A stretch of 49,295 bases of DNA. Origin: an uncultured Gimesia sp. Lineage in GTDB: Bacteria; Planctomycetota; Planctomycetia; Planctomycetales; Planctomycetaceae. How positions within the stretch are numbered: the stretch's first letter is position 1; the number at the start of each line of letters is the position of its first letter. Shown piece after piece: positions 19,034 to 27,399 of this stretch. The notes beneath the pieces are model-generated. The model saw only the letters and a list, made by a program, of their open reading frames with translations, had not been told where the DNA came from and did no database searches. The translations under genes were made by a program, and so were the position numbers. The stretch lies in contig NZ_CALEMX010000549.1 in assembly GCF_937910335.1 (NCBI RefSeq), positions 1-49,295 of the forward strand, given 5' to 3'.

Positions 19034-20092
19034 TTAGGCAACCCGCGTTATTTCTGCATAGGTAACTGCTTTGACCAATAATTGAAAAGTATAAACAAAA
19101 ACAGAAAAAACGATTCCCAGAAAGACGCCTGTTCCCATTATGTATAGAAGTGGAATCCCAGCATATTTAACCAGTATGAATCCCAAACCGATGCAGGCCG
19201 CTGGAATTAATATCACACTAAAGAAAATGGTTAGCATGATGAGCGCCACGCTTAGCAAGTTGCCATTGGTAATTTTTGTTGATTTAACAAAGGCATCAGC
19301 GCCCGGTAAATTCTGATCGATCAATAAGAAAGGATAAGGCCAGAACAGAAGTGTGAGGAAGAATCCAATCAGTATAAAGATCGCATTTCCAAAACCAACA
19401 ATCAGTTCAAATAACAAAGAGCAGAGAATCATTCTCCCGAGAAAGGGACGTCCTGAAAATAATTCACTCACTCCCGGCTTCTCACCCAGCGCAATTTTCA
19501 ATAGCAAGCTCTGTTTACCTATTTCAAAATAGGAAACAGCCATGATAACCAGCGGAATGACGAATAAGCACAGTACTGCTACGGCTCCAACCTGCGCCAG
19601 GGGGCTATTCTGGAATACAACCAACAGCGCGGCATACAAAAGCATGGCAAACCCTACAATGAACCCCACGGCTATAGTAGACAAAATATTGGCAAGAAAA
19701 GGAGCTGCAAGACACATCCCCAGATTCTGTTTGTAAAGCTCCCAAGACCGAGATAAAACGTCACCGACTCGAATCGTTTGCGACCTGATCCCTTCACGTT
19801 TAACCTTTGATTTCAGTAGTACTTCACCACAGGCACTACAGGCCATTGATCCAGCAGGGTTCAACTCATCACACATCTGACAGCTGATACTTTTTTCAGC
19901 AAGAAAACTCTGTTCCTCACAAATAGGTGTTTCGATCTCGAAAACAGCTAAAATGTCATCACTACCGACATCTTTCGGTAGCGGAACATCAATCGGCTCG
20001 CCACACTGCGGACACTTGGCTCTACGCCCCACTTTGTCATCCGAGGTTTTCAGGATCTTTTTGCAATGCGGGCAACTAAACTCAATCGTCAA
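19034..20092 (-). CDS. Zinc-ribbon polytopic membrane protein, paralogue A
   Basis: A 352-residue protein, the third transcribed of three tandem paralogues. It begins at TTG, with a GAGG-type ribosome binding site about 7 bases upstream. Residues 7-30 form a zinc ribbon (C7, C10, C27, C30). A second ribbon lies near residues 70-90 ('CQMC...CSAC'). A polar stretch leads into a membrane domain of about six hydrophobic segments (about 130-345), with the conserved 'WPYPFLLIDQNLPGADAF' and 'STKITNGNLL' elements. The membrane part resembles the DUF975/GDPD membrane-domain type, whose function is unknown. This copy has lost the repeated 'SFLA' linker motif found twice in B and C. The protein would sit in the cytoplasmic membrane with the ribbons inside. 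Confidence 0.75.
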   Translation of the reverse strand: MTIEFSCPHCKKILKTSDDKVGRRAKCPQCGEPIDVPLPKDVGSDDILAVFEIETPICEEQSFLAEKSISCQMCDELNPAGSMACSACGEVLLKSKVKREGIRSQTIRVGDVLSRSWELYKQNLGMCLAAPFLANILSTIAVGFIVGFAMLLYAALLVVFQNSPLAQVGAVAVLCLFVIPLVIMAVSYFEIGKQSLLLKIALGEKPGVSELFSGRPFLGRMILCSLLFELIVGFGNAIFILIGFFLTLLFWPYPFLLIDQNLPGADAFVKSTKITNGNLLSVALIMLTIFFSVILIPAACIGLGFILVKYAGIPLLYIMGTGVFLGIVFSVFVYTFQLLVKAVTYAEITRVA

Positions 20093-20198
20093 CTGACACC
20101 CTCTTCTACCGTCGAGATTCTATCTAGTAAGACTCACTGCAGACTTCTCAAGTTTTGTTTCATTACTCAGACTGGTTTAGCAATCAACGGCTCTCTCT

Positions 20199-21302
20199 TC
20201 ACTGATTGGTCATCTCTGCGTAACTCACAGTTCCAACCAACATAAAAAAGGGAATTAGAAGAAGATAAACCGTTGCGAAAAAACAGAACATCATCAGTCC
20301 CAATATAACAGGAAACCCCTGCCCTCCCCCCTGGTCCATTCCAACACTCATTGCCACCATTGAGAGATAAGGCACGAGAAACACCCCCATCATCACCAGA
20401 GAGATCAAAAACATACTAAGCAGGTTCCCCTTGGTGATCTTTCTAGATTCAGAAAAGGCACGAATCCCTGGTAAATTTTGATCAATCAACAGAAAGGAAT
20501 AAGGCCAGAATACCAGAAGAAAAATCAGGCCTGGAATAACAAATAACAGGTAGCAAGCAGTCCCCAAGAGCATAAATACGAGGCTACAGAGCAACATTCT
20601 TCCCAGATAGGGTCCACCACTGAATAGTTCACCAAAAGTCGGATGCTCGCCTCGAACCAATTTCAACAAAAATGACTGTACCCCAAGCATAAAATAATAC
20701 TGAATGACCATGCTGAACAAAATCAATACAATGTAGAAAATGATGCCTAATATGATAAGCACCGTCGGGTCTGGCTGTATCAACATGGCTCCGCCACCAA
20801 ATCCAACTATTGTTACGATCATCAAAAATGCAAATCCTGCGATCATACTGAGAAGATAGGCGACGAAATGAACGCCAATCACCGCTCCCAGATTTGTTTT
20901 GAATAACTTCCAGGAACGCGTAAGTACCTCCCCAACCTTGATAATACGGTGCTCCCAGTGACGACTCTTTCCAGAAGCCTGAAGTGTTTCGCCACATGCC
21001 TGACAGCTCGTATCTCTAGCAGGAATAGAAGCACCACACATCGGGCAGTCAATATTCCCTTGTGCCAGAAAGCTGGCTTCTTCTCGGACGGGTGAATTAG
21101 CGAGGAAACTTTCTTCTTCACTCAGAGGGCTTTCTCTATCCGCTTTGTCAAATCCATCGAAACCATCATCACTGGCAACGACTTCTGAAAGAGGTACATC
21201 AATGGTCTCACCACACTGGGGACACTTGGCCCTACACCCGGCTTTATCATCCGAGGTTTTAAGGACTTTTTTACATTGCTGACAACTAAATTCAATCGTC
21301 AA
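20199..21302 (-). CDS. Zinc-ribbon polytopic membrane protein, paralogue B
   Basis: A 367-residue paralogue of its two neighbours. TTG start with AAGGG six bases upstream. The first zinc ribbon has C7, C10, C27 and C30. The linker contains two 'SFLA' motifs ('EEESFLANS', 'EEASFLAQG'). The second ribbon is 'CPMCGASIPARDTSCQACGE'. The membrane domain has five to six hydrophobic stretches and the shared 'WPYSFLLIDQNLPGIRAF' and 'SRKITKGNLL' segments. In the ribbon-coding part the DNA is close to identical to copies A and C, while the membrane part has diverged far more, which suggests recent duplication with conversion or strong constraint at the 5' end. The function is not known. Confidence 0.75.
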   Translation of the reverse strand: MTIEFSCQQCKKVLKTSDDKAGCRAKCPQCGETIDVPLSEVVASDDGFDGFDKADRESPLSEEESFLANSPVREEASFLAQGNIDCPMCGASIPARDTSCQACGETLQASGKSRHWEHRIIKVGEVLTRSWKLFKTNLGAVIGVHFVAYLLSMIAGFAFLMIVTIVGFGGGAMLIQPDPTVLIILGIIFYIVLILFSMVIQYYFMLGVQSFLLKLVRGEHPTFGELFSGGPYLGRMLLCSLVFMLLGTACYLLFVIPGLIFLLVFWPYSFLLIDQNLPGIRAFSESRKITKGNLLSMFLISLVMMGVFLVPYLSMVAMSVGMDQGGGQGFPVILGLMMFCFFATVYLLLIPFFMLVGTVSYAEMTNQ

Positions 21303-21474
21303 GGAGCGCCCTTTTATACCATTGACTTGCTATCCCGTAAGTCGCACTTCCAAATTCTCGATTTCTTTTCGAAATCAAATTGGACTAATCTCAATTCAAT
21401 GACTCAAGTCAAAGCGTAATAGAACACATCTCTTAAAAGTACAACCATGTGATTGACAGTTAATTGATGTCGTT

Positions 21475-22497
21475 TTACTGACTCGTCATTTCAGCATAAG
21501 CGGCTGTCTGAACCATATAAGTGAAGGGAATAATGAAAATCAAACCGAATCCCAATGTGAGGAGGCCTCCTAATAGAGTAATCCCAAATAACGCCAATGA
21601 GAGACCGAACAGATTTAACTTATTGCCAGACATAACCTTCCGTGACTCAGAGATTGATTCGATTCCGGGTAAATTCCGGTCAACCAGAATAAAGGAGTAG
21701 GGCCAGAACATGAGCAACAAGATAATTCCGGGAATGATCAAAGCGATAAACCCTAGAAAAATAAATATAAAATAGATAATGCTGCAGACAAACATCCGTA
21801 TAACAAAGGGGCCGCCGCTGAACAGGGTACTAAATTCAGGATTTTCGCCACGCACAATCTTGAGAAACGTTAACTGACCTCCCATCTGAAGGTAGAACAA
21901 GATCAAATAGATGAAAATATTTTGCACAAGCAGGATTGGCAACGGAATATCTGGTCCCATACCTCTCCCGCCCGCAGGAACCAGAGCAACTGCCAATAAT
22001 CCTGAGATCATGCCAATCACAAACGAACCAATAAAGTAAATGACCCCTGCCAGTAGTGGCACTGCGATAGCCATCCCCAGGTTGGCCTTATAGACCTCCC
22101 AGCCACGAGAAAAAGCGTCGCCAATACTAAAGATTCGTGGTTCCCACTGCCCTTTACCTGAGCCTCTTGAAGCCTTGAGCGTCTCACCACATGCCTCACA
22201 CTTTGCAGCGCCAGCGGGAACAGAAGCACCGCACATCGGGCAATCTGTGTCGCCCTGTGTCAGAAAGCTGTCTTCTTCTCGAACTGCTGAATCGGCAAGG
22301 AAACTCTGCTCTTCGCTTACAGGTGTTTCGCTGGCGGGTTCATCAAAACCATCGAAACCGTCATCACTGACAACGCCTCCCGGCAGTGGCACATCGATCG
22401 GCTCACCACACTGGGGACACTTGGCTCTACGCCCGGCTTTGTCATCCGAGGTTTTCAGGACTTTATTGCAATGCGAACAACTGAATTCAATCGTCAA
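21475..22497 (-). CDS. Zinc-ribbon polytopic membrane protein, paralogue C
   Basis: A 340-residue paralogue and the first transcribed of the three, starting 32 bp after the yebC stop. TTG start with AAAGGGG eight bases upstream. The two zinc ribbons are as in copy B (C7, C10, C27, C30, then 'CPMCGASVPAGAAKCEACGE'), with two 'SFLA/SFLT' linker motifs. The membrane domain (about 135-335) is rich in Gly and Ile and carries 'WPYSFILVDRNLPGIESI' and 'SRKVMSGNKL'. Its proximity to yebC suggests readthrough from that promoter. The function is not known; a membrane-anchored sensor or assembly factor using its zinc ribbons for protein contacts is conceivable. Confidence 0.75.
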   Translation of the reverse strand: MTIEFSCSHCNKVLKTSDDKAGRRAKCPQCGEPIDVPLPGGVVSDDGFDGFDEPASETPVSEEQSFLADSAVREEDSFLTQGDTDCPMCGASVPAGAAKCEACGETLKASRGSGKGQWEPRIFSIGDAFSRGWEVYKANLGMAIAVPLLAGVIYFIGSFVIGMISGLLAVALVPAGGRGMGPDIPLPILLVQNIFIYLILFYLQMGGQLTFLKIVRGENPEFSTLFSGGPFVIRMFVCSIIYFIFIFLGFIALIIPGIILLLMFWPYSFILVDRNLPGIESISESRKVMSGNKLNLFGLSLALFGITLLGGLLTLGFGLIFIIPFTYMVQTAAYAEMTSQ

Positions 22498-22529
22498 GAT
22501 TCTGTCCCCTTTAAAAACCTCATTCAGAA

Positions 22530-23282
22530 TTAATCAGCAATGACCTCGGCCATAATTTCATCAGGAATATTAAAATTTGCTGTCACACTTTGAACATCAT
22601 CATGATCTTCCAGTGCTTCCATAAGCTTGAGAACTTTTTTACCGTCATTTACTCCCAAATCAACAGTATTCGCTGGAATACGTGAAATTTCTGCCAGATT
22701 CGTTGGGATTTTTCTGCTCTCGAATTCCTCAGAAACCTGCTGAAATGCTTCGATACTGCAAGTCACTTCGAAAACATCACCATTGGCGGAAACATCATCT
22801 GCACCAACCTCCAAGGCAATTTCAAACAACTCATCTTCGTTCACATTTTCAGCCGGAACCAGAAACAGACCTTTGCGCTCGAACATCCAGGACACACAAC
22901 CCGTGCTGCCAAGATTGCCGCCATGCACTTCGAAGGTCTTACGGATCTCACCCGCTGTTCGATTTCGGTTTTCTGTCAGTATGTCGCACAATACCGCGAC
23001 TCCAGCGACGCCATAACCTTCATAGATCAATTCTTCAAATCGTTCGCCGGATGATTCTCCACACCCTTTTTTAACAGCGCGGTCAATATTATCCTTTGGC
23101 ATACTGGCCTTGCGTGCTTTATCGATCGCATACCGCAAAGCCAAATTCATGCCGGGGTCTCCACCACCATGTTGTGCGGCCACAATAATTGCGCGGCTCA
23201 GTTTGCCAAAGAGTTTACCCCGTTTTTTATCTATCACGCCTTTCTTGGCGGCGATATTTGCCCAATGTGAATGACCGGCCAT
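22530..23282 (-). CDS. yebC: YebC/PmpR family protein
   Basis: A 250-residue protein, the normal YebC length. The family signature 'MAGHSHWANIAAKKGVIDKKRG' style N-terminus is clear, followed by 'FGKLSRAIIVAAQHGGGDPGMNLALR', 'MPKDNIDRAVKKG' and 'YEGYG' motifs. YebC proteins were described as DNA-binding regulators; some members help ribosomes pass proline-rich stretches, and a eukaryotic relative (TACO1) activates translation. In many bacteria the gene sits next to ruvABC; here ruvB lies downstream beyond the three membrane paralogues. The C-terminal region includes the usual 'ALEDHDDVQSV' segment. The family assignment is certain, the exact role less so. Confidence 0.96.
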   Translation of the reverse strand: MAGHSHWANIAAKKGVIDKKRGKLFGKLSRAIIVAAQHGGGDPGMNLALRYAIDKARKASMPKDNIDRAVKKGCGESSGERFEELIYEGYGVAGVAVLCDILTENRNRTAGEIRKTFEVHGGNLGSTGCVSWMFERKGLFLVPAENVNEDELFEIALEVGADDVSANGDVFEVTCSIEAFQQVSEEFESRKIPTNLAEISRIPANTVDLGVNDGKKVLKLMEALEDHDDVQSVTANFNIPDEIMAEVIAD

Positions 23283-23388
23283 TTATGATTTGCTCAACTG
23301 AAAATTTAAAATGATGCTACTACGTCAGAACAACGTAAACTTGAAAAAACTGAACCTTAAAAACAATCCCAGGATAAAAAGCAATCAA

Positions 23389-25662
23389 CTACTGATTCAG
23401 TTTTTTCTGAAGTTGGTCAATCAGTTTTGAATCGGGAAAGGCTGACTTTTGCGCTGCTTCTAATGCCTTCTTCCAAAGTTCTGATGCCTCTTTGGTTTTG
23501 TTTAATTTGTGATAACAGTCTGCCAGATGATCCAGAATTGTACTATCATCACCTCCAGGCAACTTATGGGCTCTCTCAAGATATTCCTGAGCCTCCTTAT
23601 ACTTCTGCTTTTTAAATAAGACCCATCCCATACTATCGAGATAAGCCATATTGTTTGGCTCTGACTTTAAAGCAATCCGAACCATCTTTTCTGCCTTGTC
23701 GAGATTTTTTCCCTGCTCGGCGTAAAGATATCCCAAGTCATTATTGATAGTAGGATTTTGTGGATCTGCGGCAAGCATCTCTTCTAGAACTGCTAGACCT
23801 TTGCCGATATCTCCTTGTTGCACATAGGTATTGGAGAGCATCGAATTGACTAAATACACGCTTTTCTTCTGCCCTGGATATTTTTTGAGGAAGTCCTGCA
23901 TTTGCACAATTGCATTGTCCCAATCGCGACTATGGTAATAAATCCAAGCGTGCTGGTAATCAAGATCTGGAAATTTGGGCGCTATCTTGCGGGCTTCCGC
24001 GTTCGCTTTAAGAGCAACTGCTGTCTCGCCATTTCGCTCTCGGGCATCCGCTAATCGATACAACAAATCAATCCGCTGAGGCGCCAACAGTGGGTTTTTG
24101 ACAGCTTTCTGCAATAACTCCGAGAGTTCTCCATACTGATTTTCTACTCTTAATAGAAAGCTGTATTCCAGTAGAAGCTTGTAAGCCCAAGTCCCTCTCA
24201 CTTGAGGCTTGGCATGTTTTGCTGCTGAATCCATGGCGAACTGGTAGAATTCGTGCGCTGCCTCTTTCTGATCCGCTACTGCAGACAGTTTTGCAAGAAT
24301 ATATCCGGAATAGACGTCTAAGCCCGGCGGATCGTTATCTTTCAGTTTCTGAGCCTCTGCAATCAGGCCCCTCATGAATTTCTTGTCCTTGGACATCTTT
24401 TCCAGACTCGACTGGATTCTCTGAAGCCCATCTCCGCCCTGAACAATTCTGGAAAGTGTTTCAATCAGCTTCTGATAGTTCTGATTCTTTTGATACAAGG
24501 TTATCAAACCAGCCAATCCTTCAGAATCAGACGACTTGCCAATCGAATCCAGATAGATTTTTTCGGCTTCAGCAAACTGACCCTGATTTGCATACTGCTC
24601 TGCCAGATAGTAATTCAGTGTTCGATTAAAGCGATCTTTTTCTGCCAGTTTTTGCAGTTTGGGAATGAGCTCATCTGAACGATTCAAAGCTTTCAGAATC
24701 TCTGCCAGAAATTCATAAGCCTGACGCCCTTTTGACTGTAGCTGTGCATCATAGTAAGCCTGTAAAGAATCAAGCGCCTGTTGATACTGTTTCGACTTGA
24801 AATAAACTTGCGCCAAATGGTACTTCAAAATACCGGGACGCCCTTTTTGAGATTCTGCCGCTTTGTTGAATGCTTCGACAGCAAGTTTCAGGCGACCTGT
24901 CTCTAGAAATGACTGTCCGATCCGCTCATATAATTTGCCTTGCTTGGCTTCGAGCTGAGAACGAGAGTTGTATTCGAAAGTAAACTGATCTGGTTTTGTC
25001 AGAGCATTAAAAACCACTTCCCAACATTCTGCCGCCTTTTCTTTTTTACCTAACCGCTCATAGAGATTGGCCAGATCATGTTGAATAATTACATACACGC
25101 CCGATTTTTTATTGATCGTCGGAGAACTTGATGCTTTATTCAGAAAACTGACTGCCTCTTCAAAACGTCCCTGTCCGGCCATATGTAAACCCAGCTTCCG
25201 CATGAGTTCATAATCTTTTGGATCGAGCTCGACTGCTTTCTGGGCATACTGAATCGCTTCTTCTGTTTTATCCAGCCCCGAAGCCAACCTGATCAGAACT
25301 CGATAGATTTCAATCGAATTCGGATTATATTCCATCGCCTTTTTATAAGCTTCGTATGCTCCGATAAAATCATTGCGTGCCTCGCGCAAACGGCCTGTCA
25401 TATACCAGGCGGCAGAATCGACTTCTTTCAGTTCTTCAGGAGTGCGCGGCTTTGACGGAATAAAGGGAAGCACGACATCATCAGCGACACCTTTTCCCAG
25501 AGAGAAGACTTTAGGAGTTGACTTCTTTTGAGAACTCTTCTCAACTCCCTTCTTTTCAGGCATTTCGGCTGAGAGAGATGCCAAACCAATTGAAACCAGT
25601 AAAGCGGGTAACAACACTATCTGCCTGGCTGTCATGATCGCCATCTTTGGAAAACCGCTCAT
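23389..25662 (-). CDS. Large exported TPR-repeat protein
   Basis: A 757-residue protein starting at the ATG at 25662, with GGAG seven bases upstream; an in-frame TTG two codons earlier lacks that spacing. Residues about 10-30 form a signal peptide that ends near 'SLSAEM'. The rest is nearly all helical TPR repeats: clear units include 'AYEAYKKAMEYNPNSIEIY', 'AIQYAQKAVELDPKDYELM', 'AVEAFNKAAESQKGRPGIL', and near the C-terminus 'AEKMVRIALKSEPNNMAYL'. Such proteins act as scaffolds in the periplasm or at the outer membrane. No catalytic domain is seen. It follows the HhH/H1-tail gene by about 245 bp and is probably transcribed separately. Confidence 0.88.
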   Translation of the reverse strand: MSGFPKMAIMTARQIVLLPALLVSIGLASLSAEMPEKKGVEKSSQKKSTPKVFSLGKGVADDVVLPFIPSKPRTPEELKEVDSAAWYMTGRLREARNDFIGAYEAYKKAMEYNPNSIEIYRVLIRLASGLDKTEEAIQYAQKAVELDPKDYELMRKLGLHMAGQGRFEEAVSFLNKASSSPTINKKSGVYVIIQHDLANLYERLGKKEKAAECWEVVFNALTKPDQFTFEYNSRSQLEAKQGKLYERIGQSFLETGRLKLAVEAFNKAAESQKGRPGILKYHLAQVYFKSKQYQQALDSLQAYYDAQLQSKGRQAYEFLAEILKALNRSDELIPKLQKLAEKDRFNRTLNYYLAEQYANQGQFAEAEKIYLDSIGKSSDSEGLAGLITLYQKNQNYQKLIETLSRIVQGGDGLQRIQSSLEKMSKDKKFMRGLIAEAQKLKDNDPPGLDVYSGYILAKLSAVADQKEAAHEFYQFAMDSAAKHAKPQVRGTWAYKLLLEYSFLLRVENQYGELSELLQKAVKNPLLAPQRIDLLYRLADARERNGETAVALKANAEARKIAPKFPDLDYQHAWIYYHSRDWDNAIVQMQDFLKKYPGQKKSVYLVNSMLSNTYVQQGDIGKGLAVLEEMLAADPQNPTINNDLGYLYAEQGKNLDKAEKMVRIALKSEPNNMAYLDSMGWVLFKKQKYKEAQEYLERAHKLPGGDDSTILDHLADCYHKLNKTKEASELWKKALEAAQKSAFPDSKLIDQLQKKLNQ

Positions 25663-25907
25663 CTTCAAACTCCATTATTGGAAACAGAGATTATTCATTC
25701 TCTATCTGAGACCATCTACTGTACTTGCTAGAACAGTAACAGAGAGCATTTATTGTAACGCCCTCTCACCATCTTCACCAAGACTGCTTTCTTCGGAATC
25801 TGCAATTTTAACATTGGAAAACAGAGGAATCTGCCTGATATTAGTATCGTGAAGGAATTTTGCAGCGAAAGGAGTGGTTGCTCGGCAATGATCGAGTTCC
25901 TGATCGC

Positions 25908-26861
25908 TTATTTTTTTTTCTTTGTGGTTGGTTTCTTTTTGGTAACCTTTTTCTTGGTTGCTGTCTTTTTAGCTGATACAGTTTTCCTGGTTGCTTTTTT
26001 CACAGTTTTTTTTACAGTTTTTTTTGCTGTTTTTTTCGCTGCCGTTTTTACTCGCTTGGCAGGTACTTTCTTTTTCACGCTGGCTTTCGTTTTTTTGGTT
26101 TTTGCGGATGCTTTCTTTTTCGTCACCCGTTTTTTCTGTTTGGAAAGTGGCTTGGCAAACATGGCTTCCAGCCGATTTGCCGCTTGCGTTAACTCCACTC
26201 CCTCCTCCGGTAAAGGATTCTTAAGTAAATTAAAGTCAGCCGCAAGTTCTTCGTCTGTTGAAAGACATCTCAATAAATGACTGAATAGAGGGACGTCTGC
26301 TTTTCGGACGCTTGATTTCAGATTGTCACTTGCCGTCTCTATGGATTCATCCACAGACAGCAGCCCGATCCACTTGGTAGCATTCAGGATTTTTTCATCC
26401 ACCGGTAAAACATGACTCCCTAAGACAACCTGCAAAGTATGGTTGATCACAAACGGAGTTAATGTTTTCGTTCTCGTTAATTGTTTTTGTGCCTGCTCTA
26501 ATGTTTTCTTTTTCAACGAATCCAGATCAAAACAATATTCTTTATCGAACACATATTGTAAAACCGACCTGATCCTATACGCTCGCCATTCTGCATCATC
26601 GACCGGTTTAAAAACCGATTCCAATTCCGAAATCGTGCTCACGCGAATTTCATTCAAGTCATGAAAGCCTGCCAGAAGAGTATCGAAAACTTCATCAGCC
26701 TGGGAATTCGTAGTATTCTCAAGACAAATGGCGTGTAATATTGTCTCTAATACAGGGCGATCATACTTTGGTAAGGTTGCTGAATATCGCTTTTTAAGCA
26801 GCGTGATCAGTTTCTTACAAATAGCCTGTTTATCTGATGTTGAAATTTTTTTAGCAACCAT
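25908..26861 (-). CDS. Endonuclease III-like (HhH-GPD) domain with histone H1-like lysine-rich tail
   Basis: A 317-residue protein. Residues about 15-215 resemble the helical endonuclease III fold: 'RPVLETILHAICLENTT' matches the first core helix, and 'LPVDEKILNATKWIGLL' matches the region of the catalytic Asp (D155) and following helix. The catalytic Lys of the HhH hairpin and the four cysteines of the C-terminal iron-sulphur loop are missing, so glycosylase activity is doubtful. Residues 241-317 are a low-complexity Lys/Ala/Thr/Val tail with about half lysines, similar to histone H1 tails and to bacterial H1-like proteins. It probably binds DNA without sequence preference. It starts 78 bp after rbfA on the same strand and may belong to the nusA operon. 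Confidence 0.75.
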   Translation of the reverse strand: MVAKKISTSDKQAICKKLITLLKKRYSATLPKYDRPVLETILHAICLENTTNSQADEVFDTLLAGFHDLNEIRVSTISELESVFKPVDDAEWRAYRIRSVLQYVFDKEYCFDLDSLKKKTLEQAQKQLTRTKTLTPFVINHTLQVVLGSHVLPVDEKILNATKWIGLLSVDESIETASDNLKSSVRKADVPLFSHLLRCLSTDEELAADFNLLKNPLPEEGVELTQAANRLEAMFAKPLSKQKKRVTKKKASAKTKKTKASVKKKVPAKRVKTAAKKTAKKTVKKTVKKATRKTVSAKKTATKKKVTKKKPTTKKKK

Positions 26862-26939
26862 ATCTGTCTGTGCTGTCTACGAGATATTTCAAATGGAAAG
26901 TAATGAATACAACTCTTTTATTTACGGAAACACTGTCTG

Positions 26940-27359
26940 TTAAGCTTCACGCGTTTCTTCATCGGTGCTCCGATCCTCTTCCGAAGATGATTCCTGCTCC
27001 GAAGTGTTCGTTTCTCGCTCGACTTGTAATTCATCCAAAATACGAAGTGCCTCCATTGAATCCTTCAAAGCAGAATCCTGAACAAATTGAATCACAGGTG
27101 TATAACGGGTCTGAATTCGATCTGCAATTTTAGATTGAATAAATCCTTTTGCAGAGTTCAATCCATGCATACAAAGTGCTTTTGACTTTTCATCTCCCAT
27201 GATCGAAATATAAATCTTAGCTGACTGCACGTCCGGAGCTACTTCAACATGTAAAACCGTCACATTCTGGATACGAGGATCGCGCAATTGCAGCAGAATT
27301 GTTGTACTCACTGACTCTAATATCGCTTGAGCAATTTTTTCTATTCGACGGGTTGTCAT
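26940..27359 (-). CDS. rbfA: Ribosome-binding factor A
   Basis: A 139-residue protein with the KH-like RbfA fold: 'RRIEKIAQAILESVSTTILLQLRDPRI' at the N-terminus, 'VTVLHVEVAPDVQSAKIYISIMG' in the middle and 'LNSAKGFIQSKIADRIQTRYTPVIQFVQDSA' further on. RbfA helps mature the 5' end of 16S rRNA and the 30S subunit, and is needed in the cold. The last 25 residues are a Glu/Ser-rich extension. GGGGA precedes the ATG. It follows infB by 40 bp in the conserved order nusA-infB-rbfA. Confidence 0.96.
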   Translation of the reverse strand: MTTRRIEKIAQAILESVSTTILLQLRDPRIQNVTVLHVEVAPDVQSAKIYISIMGDEKSKALCMHGLNSAKGFIQSKIADRIQTRYTPVIQFVQDSALKDSMEALRILDELQVERETNTSEQESSSEEDRSTDEETREA

Positions 27360-27399
27360 TCAGTCCCCACAAGCATTCAATGATTGAATCGAGTCTACC

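Noticed and set aside
25849-26280. Plus-strand frame rich in Phe and Val that looks like a membrane protein
   Set aside because: It is the antisense of the lysine-rich tail codons of the minus-strand HhH/H1-tail gene; AAA/AAG runs read as TTT/CTT on the other strand.
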